Source of the DNA: Methanospirillum stamsii
Lineage (GTDB): Archaea; Halobacteriota; Methanomicrobia; Methanomicrobiales; Methanospirillaceae
Direction: 5' to 3'
Assembly: GCF_003173335.1 (NCBI RefSeq)
Contig: NZ_QGMZ01000038.1
Span: forward strand, 1-64,000
Length of the DNA stretch: 64,000 nt
Below the pieces are notes generated by a model. That model was given only the letters and a program-made list of their open reading frames with translations. It ran no database searches and was not told where the DNA came from. The position numbers and the translations under genes were made by a program. Of the stretch, positions 56,463 through 64,000 are shown piece by piece. Within the stretch, counting starts at the first letter, position 1. Each line of letters begins with the position of its first letter.

Positions 56463-56487
56463 GTGAACCGTTCACATGATATATGTG
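56463..56487 (-). promoter_or_regulatory. TATA box with adjacent dyad operator
   Basis: On the minus strand CACATATATCATG (56475-56487) is a TATA element. Just downstream lies a dyad GTGAAC-C-GTTCAC (56463-56475). Its position between TATA box and predicted start suits a repressor site controlling the giant surface-protein cluster. Confidence 0.45.
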
Positions 56488-56809
56488 CTAATCTGTACGC
56501 TTAGCTCTATTAAATACTATCATTTCCAATCAAGGCTTCGAATATCGTCCTGACCGGAAAACAGGGCATAATTTTCATATTAATGGTTTACCTCAATATA
56601 TTGGATCCGATAAATCCTTAGCGCGCTGTATTTGTTATGCCCTGTCATAATTATCTTCTATGCGCGAAAAATGATCCCTCTTATCCCCTTCTCATGCAGA
56701 TGAAATACTCATATTGATGTAGAGAAAGATACCTGCAGGAGTATGTGGAGAGAATGTTCAATCTCTCCTGTGTGAAAACTGCAGAATGAGGAACATTCAG
56801 GAGTAATAT
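56488..56809 (+). promoter_or_regulatory. Non-coding leader/promoter region of ubiX
   Basis: A stretch of about 320 bases with no gene. It holds an 11-bp inverted repeat (56561-56571 with 56635-56645; ACAGGGCATAA and TTATGCCCTGT). A hairpin GGAGAGA/TCTCTCC lies at 56747-56768 with an 8-base loop. A GGAG site precedes the ubiX ATG. No clear RNA gene was recognised. Confidence 0.45.
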
Positions 56810-57361
56810 ATGAGTCCAAAGATTGTCGTTGGGATTTCCGGTGCCTCGGGTATGCTGTATGCAAAGCGGCTTTTATTTTACCTATCAGGAAAAGCTGAAG
56901 TCCATGTCATCATTACCCCTGTTGCTCAGGATATTGCTCGGCATGAAGGAGTAATATTTGATGAGCCGGATCTTATTCTTCACTCGCCGGATAATCTCGC
57001 ATCCCCTGTAGCAAGCGGTTCTTTTCGTCATGATGGTATGGTCATTGCTCCCTGCAGTATGAAAACCCTGTCATCAGTATCCCACGGATTTACCCCAAAT
57101 CTATTGACAAGAGCTGCTGATGTAACTCTCAAAGAGCGAAGACCGTGTATTCTTCTCTTGAGAGAAAATCCTCTTTCCCGGATTCACATGGAAAATATGC
57201 TAAAGGCACATGATGCCGGTGCCCTGATCATGACCGCAAGTCCTCCATTTTATCACCGTCCGAATGATATCACGGAACTTGTTGACGCAGTGGTTGCCCG
57301 GATACTTGATCACCTGAATATTGAACACACGATAGGCGGCAGATGGAGTGGTTTTACATGA
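56810..57361 (+). CDS. ubiX: UbiX-family flavin prenyltransferase
   Basis: A 183-residue enzyme making prenylated FMN for UbiD decarboxylases. The N-terminal VGISGASGMLYAKRLL and APCSMKTLSSVSHGF segments are family-typical, and RENPLSRIHMENML is the helix that binds the prenyl donor. Its stop overlaps the ubiD start (ATGA). The genomic triad ubiX-ubiD-acnX is the archaeal mevalonate-branch set. Confidence 0.94.
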   Translation: MSPKIVVGISGASGMLYAKRLLFYLSGKAEVHVIITPVAQDIARHEGVIFDEPDLILHSPDNLASPVASGSFRHDGMVIAPCSMKTLSSVSHGFTPNLLTRAADVTLKERRPCILLLRENPLSRIHMENMLKAHDAGALIMTASPPFYHRPNDITELVDAVVARILDHLNIEHTIGGRWSGFT

Positions 57362-58602
57362 GAACATTTATTGAACAAATGAGAGCGAGGGGTCTTGTAA
57401 CTGACATACATGAACCTGTTTCATCACGATTTGAAGCACCAAAAATTGCCTTTAACACAGATAAACTGGTGTTTTTTCACAATCTTGACGGTAAGAAAGC
57501 GGTTATGAATCTTGTTGCAAGCAGGGAAGCGATTTCTGTAGCTCTTGATGTAACTCCGGATTCACTTGTTCCAACACTTGCAAAATGCCGGTATGACGGT
57601 AAAGTAAAGGATGCCGGAACACTTCCTCTTCGTCCGGTAAACCTTGATGAAATACCCATCATGGAAAATTATCCGGGGGAAGCAGGGAGGTACCTCAATT
57701 CAGGAGTTGTCTTTTCCAGGTACGATGGAGTTGAGAATGCATCTGTTCACCGGATGCTTAAATGCGGAAAAGACCGTCTTGTTGCACGACTGGTTGAAGG
57801 CCGACATACTCATACCCTGCATAAAAGAGCACTCGCAAATGGCGAGCGACTTCCGGTTGCCGTTGTTATCGGTATGCACCCGCTGGTGCTCTTTGCAAGC
57901 TGTAGCAGGGTTCCGGAGAATATGGAACTTTTGTACGCTGCAGAATTGCTCGGGGGTGAGATTCCTGTGTATACCCTTCCGAACGGAGTCCGGGTTCCGG
58001 AGGCAGAGATTATCCTTGAAGGGTATATCGGCACTGAAACCTCCGTTGAAGGTCCATACGTTGACATCACCCGGACCTATGATCCGGAGCGTATCCAGCC
58101 GGTCATAGAACTTACCGGGATGTATACAAAACCTGATTTTATCTACCATGGTCTTGTGAATGCCGGAGATGAGCACAAAGTACTCATGGGTTCTCCCTAC
58201 GAGCCCCTTATTTACCGTTCTGTTGCCGGAGTGACCGGAGTTACGGATGTGGTTCTGACAAAAGGTGGATGCGGATACCTTCATGGTGTGGTCCAGATAA
58301 AAAAACGGACTGAAGGTGATGGAAAAAATGCTATCATGGCAGCATTTGCAGCACACACTTCTCTAAAGCATGTTGTTATCGTAGATACTGATATTAACCC
58401 GGCAAATCCTTCCGATGTAGAATTTGCCATCGCAACCAGGGTCCGGGCTGACCGGGATACCCTGATTATTCCCGGAGTCAGGGGTTCTTCTCTTGATCCT
58501 TCCCGGATCGGGGACGGTCTCAATGTGAAAATGGGTATTGATGCAACCATGGAACTTGGAAAAGAGACTGAATTTGTCCGTGCAGTTTGGGAGGACTGTT
58601 AA
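57358..58602 (+). CDS. UbiD-family decarboxylase (anhydromevalonate phosphate type)
   Basis: A 414-residue UbiD-family enzyme from the ATG at 57358. Visible segments are VPTLAKCRYDGKVK, GEAGRYLNSGVVFSR, PEAEIILEGYI near residue 220, GPYVDITRTYD, and VTDVVLTKGGCGYLH. The neighbours ubiX and acnX suggest decarboxylation of trans-anhydromevalonate 5-phosphate to isopentenyl phosphate, a route established in archaea. The TAATG junction with the next gene indicates coupling. Confidence 0.88.
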   Translation: MRTFIEQMRARGLVTDIHEPVSSRFEAPKIAFNTDKLVFFHNLDGKKAVMNLVASREAISVALDVTPDSLVPTLAKCRYDGKVKDAGTLPLRPVNLDEIPIMENYPGEAGRYLNSGVVFSRYDGVENASVHRMLKCGKDRLVARLVEGRHTHTLHKRALANGERLPVAVVIGMHPLVLFASCSRVPENMELLYAAELLGGEIPVYTLPNGVRVPEAEIILEGYIGTETSVEGPYVDITRTYDPERIQPVIELTGMYTKPDFIYHGLVNAGDEHKVLMGSPYEPLIYRSVAGVTGVTDVVLTKGGCGYLHGVVQIKKRTEGDGKNAIMAAFAAHTSLKHVVIVDTDINPANPSDVEFAIATRVRADRDTLIIPGVRGSSLDPSRIGDGLNVKMGIDATMELGKETEFVRAVWEDC

Positions 58603-59768
58603 TGTATCTGACTCCTGAAGAAGAGGCCATTTTAAATGGTGAAGAAGGAGAGACAAGGCAGCAGCTCATGGAGATCCTTGTCGGGGTCGGGAAGGTATTC
58701 GGTGCAGATGAAATGGTTCCTGTCAGGAGTGCACAGGTTTCAGGTGCCTCTTACAAGACAATCGGAGAATGGGGTCTTGAATGGCTTAGGGGACTACATG
58801 CAAGGGCGAGTGTCCCTGCGGTGTTAAATCCGGTGGGAATGGATAGGATCCGATGGGAAGAGATGAAAATTGAGCCGGAGTTTGCCAAAAAACAACTGGA
58901 AGTTATTCGTTCATATGAGGCACTTGGCATCAGGCTTGAATGTACCTGCACTCCTTATTACCTGTATATCACCGAATATGGGGATCATCTCGCCTGGTCT
59001 GAATCGTCGGCAGTAAGTTATGCAAATTCGGTCATCGGGGCTAGAACAAACCGTGAGGGCGGACCTTCAGCCCTTGCAGCTGCAATTATTGGTAAAACAC
59101 CAAAATATGGTCTTCACCTGGTAGAAAACCGAAACCCGCAGCTCCATATCAGGGTCCTTGATGAACCGGATAATCCTGATGCATCATGGTACGGGGCTCT
59201 CGGATTTCTTGCGGGAAAGATATCAGGGAACCGGATACCCCTGTTCTCTGGGATTCGTCCAGGACGTGACCAGCTTAAAAACCTCGGGGCTGCGATGGCA
59301 GCTACCGGAGCAGTTGCTCTCTATCATGTGCAGGGAATCACTCCCGAGGCCAGGGTCTTCAATTATGCATCTGCGGGACTTGAAGAATTTGTCATCGAGG
59401 CAAAAGAAGTTGAAAAGTTATTCATCAATGAAATCCCCGATGCTGTAGCAATTGGTTGTCCGCACTGCTCTCCTGAAGAACTGGATTATATAGCCGGGCT
59501 TTTGGAGGGTTGCATGGTAAAAAGACCATTATACATCTTTTCTTCACGTGATGTCATAAATAGACAATCTGATAGCGTTCGGAAAATTGAACAATCCGGC
59601 GCCAGGGTATATGCTGATACCTGTATGGTGGTATCGCCAGCTCTTGAACGGTATGGAAAAATTATGGTAAATAGTGGAAAGGCTCTTTCATATGTTCCTA
59701 CGATGTGCGGGGCCGGGGCGGTAATCGGAACTACCAAAGCGTGTATTGATGCAGCCTGTACTCCCTGA
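58602..59768 (+). CDS. Aconitase X: phosphomevalonate dehydratase large subunit
   Basis: A 388-residue aconitase X catalytic-domain protein. Conserved features are the NTERM MYLTPEEEAIL, CTCTPYYLY near residue 112, GARTNREGGPSALAAAIIGKTP near 145, GCPHCSPEEL, and a C-terminal YVPTMCGAGAVIGT. Paired with UbiX/UbiD it should dehydrate 5-phosphomevalonate. The small subunit (acnX-S) is not adjacent in this window. It starts one base inside the ubiD stop. Confidence 0.88.
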   Translation: MYLTPEEEAILNGEEGETRQQLMEILVGVGKVFGADEMVPVRSAQVSGASYKTIGEWGLEWLRGLHARASVPAVLNPVGMDRIRWEEMKIEPEFAKKQLEVIRSYEALGIRLECTCTPYYLYITEYGDHLAWSESSAVSYANSVIGARTNREGGPSALAAAIIGKTPKYGLHLVENRNPQLHIRVLDEPDNPDASWYGALGFLAGKISGNRIPLFSGIRPGRDQLKNLGAAMAATGAVALYHVQGITPEARVFNYASAGLEEFVIEAKEVEKLFINEIPDAVAIGCPHCSPEELDYIAGLLEGCMVKRPLYIFSSRDVINRQSDSVRKIEQSGARVYADTCMVVSPALERYGKIMVNSGKALSYVPTMCGAGAVIGTTKACIDAACTP

Positions 59769-59833
59769 TCATCTTCCTTTTTTATTGACAGGATAGTTTA
59801 ACGTAGTAGTATCCTGATACTGAGAAGCAGCTG

Positions 59834-60718
59834 ATGCCTGAACCCGGTGAGTCATATTACGAAGTTCTGAACGTAAAAAGAGATGCATCTCCTGAAGATA
59901 TCACGGCATCTTACCGAAAACTGGCAAAGGTTCTACACCCTGATGTGTGTGGCAGCCCTGAAGCTGAAGAACTTTTTAAGGTAGTAAACGAAGCATACCA
60001 GGTTTTAAAAGATCCAAAAAAAAGGGAAGCATATGATCTCTCCCTCCTTGAGGCTGATGAGTCAGATTATGGGAGATATTACACTGGCGACAGGAGATAT
60101 CGCGATCCCAGAACCTGGTATTATTCACACATCCATCAGTCATATCGTCCTCCAAAAGATCCGTATGGGACCGGATATACGAAAAGCGAGGTAAAAAAAT
60201 CTAACATTCCCCGGATTTTACAGGTTGTCCTTTTTTATGTCACCCTTTTTATGGCCATCATCATTCTTGTCCAGCTCTTTGTAATGCCGTGGATGGGCGG
60301 TCTTACAGCCAGGGATGCCAGGAGTATGTTTGAAGAAGGAAACCGGTGGATGAATGAAGAGGAATATCAGAAGGCTATCGAGAGTTTCGGGAATGCAGTC
60401 GAGAAACTCCCTGGCTTTGCTGAAGGATGGCGTGCTAAAGGGCTTGCGGAACTAAAAAAGGCGGATGAACTTGCTGAAAGGGGAATGAATTCTCAGGCAG
60501 AGTTATATTACCGTTCTGCGGAAAAGTCCCTGGAAACAGCATATCCATCATTCCAGGAAGATATCCCGCTTCTTTTAGGACTTTCATATTCACTTCAGGC
60601 TCTTGACAAACCTGAAGAAGCGGTATATTATCTGAAAAAGGCACAGGATGTGGAGCCGGAAAATTCTGAAATCAGGATTAACCTGGATAAGGCAATCCGT
60701 AGGAATGTAATGCAGTAA
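59834..60718 (+). CDS. Membrane J-domain protein with TPR repeats
   Basis: 294 residues. Residues about 8-72 form a J domain with the HPD motif ([10 protein letters not shown]) that stimulates DnaK/Hsp70 ATPase. One transmembrane helix ([21 protein letters not shown]) lies near residues 128-150. Three TPR-like repeats follow to the end (for example [20 protein letters not shown]). The J domain precedes the helix and TPR part, so one of the two faces the outside or both are cytoplasmic by looping. No partner is nearby. Confidence 0.85.
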   Translation: MPEPGESYYEVLNVKRDASPEDITASYRKLAKVLHPDVCGSPEAEELFKVVNEAYQVLKDPKKREAYDLSLLEADESDYGRYYTGDRRYRDPRTWYYSHIHQSYRPPKDPYGTGYTKSEVKKSNIPRILQVVLFYVTLFMAIIILVQLFVMPWMGGLTARDARSMFEEGNRWMNEEEYQKAIESFGNAVEKLPGFAEGWRAKGLAELKKADELAERGMNSQAELYYRSAEKSLETAYPSFQEDIPLLLGLSYSLQALDKPEEAVYYLKKAQDVEPENSEIRINLDKAIRRNVMQ

Positions 60719-60764
60719 TCTTCCTTTTGAATATTAATCGTTGTAAATCTGAATAATCAATATT

Positions 60765-63700
60765 ATGGCTGATATTTCACCCCGAATGCAGAGTTATTAT
60801 GACCGGCTCAATTCCGGTCTGGCACAGGTCATGGAGACTGCACAGGCATGCCGGAAAACCGGAATAGATCCTGAAACCACCGTGGAAATTCCCATCGCAA
60901 ATGATCTAGCAGACCGGGTTGAGGCGCAGGTGGGGATTAAGGGAGTAGCCCAGATGATCCGTGAACTGGAGGCGGTCATGTCCAGAGAGGAAGCCAGTCT
61001 GCACATTGGTGACTATTTTGCCGAACGAAAGTATGGAGAAACCAATAATGAGGAGATCCTGGACCATGCTATCCGGACAGCCATGGCACTGCTCACTGAA
61101 GGTGTCGTTTCTGCTCCGATAGAAGGAATTGCCAAGGTTGCTGTAAAGAAAAACGACGATGGGACTGATTACCTTGCAATTTATTATGCCGGTCCTATTC
61201 GGAGTGCAGGAGGAACGGCTCAGGCACTCTCGGTTCTTGTCGGTGATTATGTCCGGAGAATCCTTGGCCTCTCCCGGTATATGCCGAGAGAGGAAGAGAT
61301 TGAACGGTATCTCGAGGAGATTAGGCAGTACAATTCCATCATGAGTCTACAGTATCTCCCGTCTGAATACGAGATACGTCTTATTATTAGCAACTGTCCG
61401 GTCTGCATTGATGGTGAGCCCACTGAAAAAGAAGAGGTATCAGGACACCGGAACCTCGAACGGGTTGAGACCAATACTGTCCGGGGTGGGATGGCCCTTG
61501 TTATTGCCGAAGGTCTAGCCCTGAAAGCTCCAAAAGTGCTGAAAAATGTCAAAAAGATGAAGATGGACGGGTGGGACTGGCTCGAGGAGATGATCCAGCA
61601 TACCGCCGGAGGCTCTTCATCTGAAGAAAAAGAGGTTGGAATTCATCCTAAGGATAAGTTCCTCAGGGATCTCATCGGGGGAAGACCGGTCTTTTCATAC
61701 CCGATGAGGGAAGGGGGTTTCAGGCTGGTATACGGGCGGTCACGAAACACCGGTCTTGCAGCAGCTGGTCTCCATCCTGCAACTCTTCATATCCTCGGGG
61801 ATTTTCTTGCTGTCGGAACCCAGATGAAGATTGAGCGTCCGGGAAAAGCTGCAGGAATCTCACCGGTTGACAGTATCCAGGGACCAACGGTCAGACTCAT
61901 CAATGGAGATGTGGTCAGGGTTCGTGATGCAAAACAGGCCAGGGAATTATCCCCCCAAGTGAGTTACATCATTGATGTTGGTGAGATTCTCATCAGTTAT
62001 GGAGAATTCATGGAGAATAACCATGTTCTTGTTCCTTCTGCATACTGTCAGTCATGGTGGCGGCTTGAAGGCGGCACAACCTCCCCTGCTGATGAAAATG
62101 AGGCCATTGCCCAGTGTGAAGCAGGACTCTATCTTCATCCTGAATTCCTGTATCTCTGGGATGACCTTTCATGTACGAAGGTAAGAGAACTGGCTGATTT
62201 TATCCATGAAAATGGTAGCATTCAGGATGAAGTGCTCATTCTCCCGTATGATGCCCGGATTAAAGAACTCCTTGAACAGGTTTTGTGTGAGCACCAGGTC
62301 AGGGATGAGAAGATTAGGATCAAGCCTTTTCGAATATTTATCCGCTGCCTTGGTCTTGATGACACTCTTTCCTTAATTTCTGTCTGGGAGGGTGAACTCC
62401 CTGAAAACTCCCTTGACCTGGCGATCTTTCTTTCCGGTATGAAGATGAGATCAAAGGCAGGAACCCGGATTGGGGGCCGGATGGGAAGACCGGGAAAGTC
62501 TAAGCCCCGTGAAATGAAACCGGCACCTCATCTTCTCTTTCCGGTCGGAGAAGCAGGTGGTTCAAGACGCTCGGTGCAGGAAGCTGGAAAAACCACGTAC
62601 AAGGCAAATACCGACGGAGGGTACCTCCAACTTGAGATGGGAGTCAGAAGATGTCCTTCATGCGGCACAGAAGGGTATACAAACGTATGCATCTGCGGGA
62701 CTCACACAATTCCGGTTCTTTCCTGTCCCCGGTGTAATATTGAAGTTCAGGGCCTTATCTGCCCACAATGTGGGATGGAACCGGTTTCAGTACGGGAATA
62801 TACCGTAAACATAAAACAACTCTTTCAGAAGGCGGTTTCTGATCTTGGTATCCGGGAACGGGATCTCGAACTCGTAAAAGGAGTAAAAGGTCTTGTTTCC
62901 AGAAATAAACCGGTTGAACCGATTGAGAAAGGAGTTCTCAGATCACTCCATAAACTCTTTGTTTTTAAAGATGGCACCATCCGGTTTGATATCATTGACA
63001 TGCCTCTGACTCATTTCAGACCACGGGAAGTGGGGGTTAGTGTTGAGCGGCTGAGGGAACTTTGGTATGAAAAGGATATTTATGGAGTTCCCCTGGAAAA
63101 TCCAGACCAGATCCTGGAGCTTCCACCCCAGGATATCCTGGTTCCTGAGGGTTGTGCGGATTACCTCTTTTCATGCACGAAATACCTGGATGACCTTCTT
63201 GAAAAGGTATATGGTCAGCCTCCGTTTTATCGCCTGGAAAAAAGAACCGATCTTGTTGGCCATCTGGTTATCGGTCTTGCTCCGCATACCAGTGCAGGTG
63301 TTCTGGCACGTATTGTAGGATTTTCAAAGGCAAATGTCGGATATGGCCATCCGTTCTTTCATGCTGCAAAACGAAGGAACTGTTTTCACGGTGACACTCT
63401 CATCGAGGTATACGAGGACGGAATCCTAAAAGAAATTCCGATAAAGCGTTTCGTCCTGGAACACCTGGATCTTTCACAGGCAGGAGTGGACTCTATCGGG
63501 ACATTTTATGCTGACCCTGTTCGTCCTGCCCATGTCAGAAGTGTTGACACCGGAGGTATTCCGCATCTGCGGAAGGTTACATCGGTATCAGTACACAAGG
63601 CTCCTGCAAATCTTATCAGGTTTGAAACCGGACGGGGAAAGACGCTTGATGTTACACCAGACCATGCCATGCTGGTCTGGGATATTACCTACCTTCGTAA

Positions 63701-64000
63701 GATAAGAGCTCTTGAGCTCTCCGTCGGTGACGCAGTTCCGGTTTTTGAAGGAGGAGTGATAATCAGTGATAGGATTATTTCCATTGATTATATTCCCTGC
63801 CCTGACGAGCGGGTATACTGTCTCACGGTTGACCAGGACCATAATGTTCTGGCAAACGGAATCTTCACCGGACAGTGTGATGGTGATGAAGACTGTGTCA
63901 TGCTGCTTCTTGACGGCCTGCTGAACTTTTCTCGTTCTTTTCTTCCGGTGACCAGGGGCGGTTCCATGGATGCACCACTGGTCCTGACCAGCCGGATTGA
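60765..64000 (+). CDS. polC: DNA polymerase II large subunit DP2, partial, with mini-intein
   Basis: Over 1078 codons, open at the right edge. The archaeal family-D polymerase large subunit is recognised by [19 protein letters not shown] near residue 145, the zinc-finger clusters ([16 protein letters not shown] and CPRCN...CPQCG) near residues 635-670, and [12 protein letters not shown]. The conserved [20 protein letters not shown] follows. An intein of 165 residues (63381-63875) splits RRN from CDGDEDC. Without it the extein reads continuously. It should replicate DNA with DP1, absent from this window. Confidence 0.95.
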   Translation, partial: MADISPRMQSYYDRLNSGLAQVMETAQACRKTGIDPETTVEIPIANDLADRVEAQVGIKGVAQMIRELEAVMSREEASLHIGDYFAERKYGETNNEEILDHAIRTAMALLTEGVVSAPIEGIAKVAVKKNDDGTDYLAIYYAGPIRSAGGTAQALSVLVGDYVRRILGLSRYMPREEEIERYLEEIRQYNSIMSLQYLPSEYEIRLIISNCPVCIDGEPTEKEEVSGHRNLERVETNTVRGGMALVIAEGLALKAPKVLKNVKKMKMDGWDWLEEMIQHTAGGSSSEEKEVGIHPKDKFLRDLIGGRPVFSYPMREGGFRLVYGRSRNTGLAAAGLHPATLHILGDFLAVGTQMKIERPGKAAGISPVDSIQGPTVRLINGDVVRVRDAKQARELSPQVSYIIDVGEILISYGEFMENNHVLVPSAYCQSWWRLEGGTTSPADENEAIAQCEAGLYLHPEFLYLWDDLSCTKVRELADFIHENGSIQDEVLILPYDARIKELLEQVLCEHQVRDEKIRIKPFRIFIRCLGLDDTLSLISVWEGELPENSLDLAIFLSGMKMRSKAGTRIGGRMGRPGKSKPREMKPAPHLLFPVGEAGGSRRSVQEAGKTTYKANTDGGYLQLEMGVRRCPSCGTEGYTNVCICGTHTIPVLSCPRCNIEVQGLICPQCGMEPVSVREYTVNIKQLFQKAVSDLGIRERDLELVKGVKGLVSRNKPVEPIEKGVLRSLHKLFVFKDGTIRFDIIDMPLTHFRPREVGVSVERLRELWYEKDIYGVPLENPDQILELPPQDILVPEGCADYLFSCTKYLDDLLEKVYGQPPFYRLEKRTDLVGHLVIGLAPHTSAGVLARIVGFSKANVGYGHPFFHAAKRRNCFHGDTLIEVYEDGILKEIPIKRFVLEHLDLSQAGVDSIGTFYADPVRPAHVRSVDTGGIPHLRKVTSVSVHKAPANLIRFETGRGKTLDVTPDHAMLVWDITYLRKIRALELSVGDAVPVFEGGVIISDRIISIDYIPCPDERVYCLTVDQDHNVLANGIFTGQCDGDEDCVMLLLDGLLNFSRSFLPVTRGGSMDAPLVLTSRI
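63381..63875 (+). other. Mini-intein in polC, Gln-terminated
   Basis: A 495-base in-frame insertion. Block A begins [10 protein letters not shown] with the splice-site Cys; block B is TPDHAMLVW; block F is [16 protein letters not shown]. The C-terminal end is IFTGQ just before the +1 Cys of CDGDEDC. The terminal residue is Gln rather than Asn, and Gly replaces the penultimate His. No homing endonuclease domain is present. Confidence 0.92.

Noticed and set aside
57700-58356. 218-residue minus-strand open frame inside ubiD
   Set aside because: It is antisense to a well-conserved gene and has no family features or own promoter.
60765-64000. polC could be a frameshifted or broken gene
   Set aside because: The unexpected stretch before CDGDEDC is a complete in-frame intein; the extein is continuous.

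Overview
This window is chromosomal DNA of a methanogenic archaeon, most likely Methanospirillum or a close relative in the Methanomicrobiales. The information-processing genes are archaeal: TFB, Gar1, aIF5B, S6e, S8e, SRP19, Orc1/Cdc6, Hel308, Cgi121, RadB, Rio1, Cdc48 and the DP2 polymerase subunit. CofD points to coenzyme F420, and genes for large secreted PKD/beta-propeller proteins are typical of this group. Genus assignment is inference from gene content, not from a search.

Layout. 1-4.6 kb: thioredoxin, initiator tRNA-Met, a degenerate DNA-methylase-like protein, a metallo-beta-lactamase/rhodanese fusion and tRNA-His. 4.8-11.3 kb: translation and RNA genes (aIF5B, S6e, S8e, SRP19, Gar1, TFB) with hypB and tRNA-Ala. 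11.3-15 kb: two exported proteins, a PEGA/propeller protein and a subtilase. 15-20.3 kb: a riboflavin operon (class V aminotransferase, ribC, ribH, aminotransferase), purE, and an Lrp regulator with a second aminotransferase. 20.3-22.4 kb: orc1/cdc6 and a replication origin with two inverted ORB-type elements around an A+T-rich core, then moaB. 22.5-31.4 kb: Cgi121/Hel308, KH protein/Rio1, TyrRS, type II GAPDH, a DUF123 protein, an MBL hydrolase and ThiC. 31.5-46.3 kb: RRM protein, NosD-like surface protein, RadB/LarC, Cdc48, an acyl-CoA synthetase, MetE, AspRS, an adenosine-type deaminase, CofD and an HD phosphohydrolase.

46.3-56.4 kb: three very large secreted proteins (about 1040-1165 residues) in tandem on the minus strand, built from PKD domains, seven-bladed TolB-like propellers and a recurring beta-sandwich-like repeat. 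All three end in the same internally duplicated module of about 160 residues (GWN...YW). The subtilase 32 kb away ends in the same module. This is the best candidate for an undescribed system: a secreted set, including a protease, that shares a C-terminal tag.

56.8-64 kb: ubiX-ubiD-acnX, overlapping genes that fit the archaeal mevalonate branch through anhydromevalonate phosphate; a membrane J-domain/TPR protein; and the start of polC (DP2). polC runs off the window and carries a 165-residue mini-intein ending in Gln.

Most genes are tightly packed, with 1-4 base overlaps inside operons. Several leaders contain perfect inverted repeats, reported separately. No CRISPR array, insertion sequence or rRNA gene was seen.
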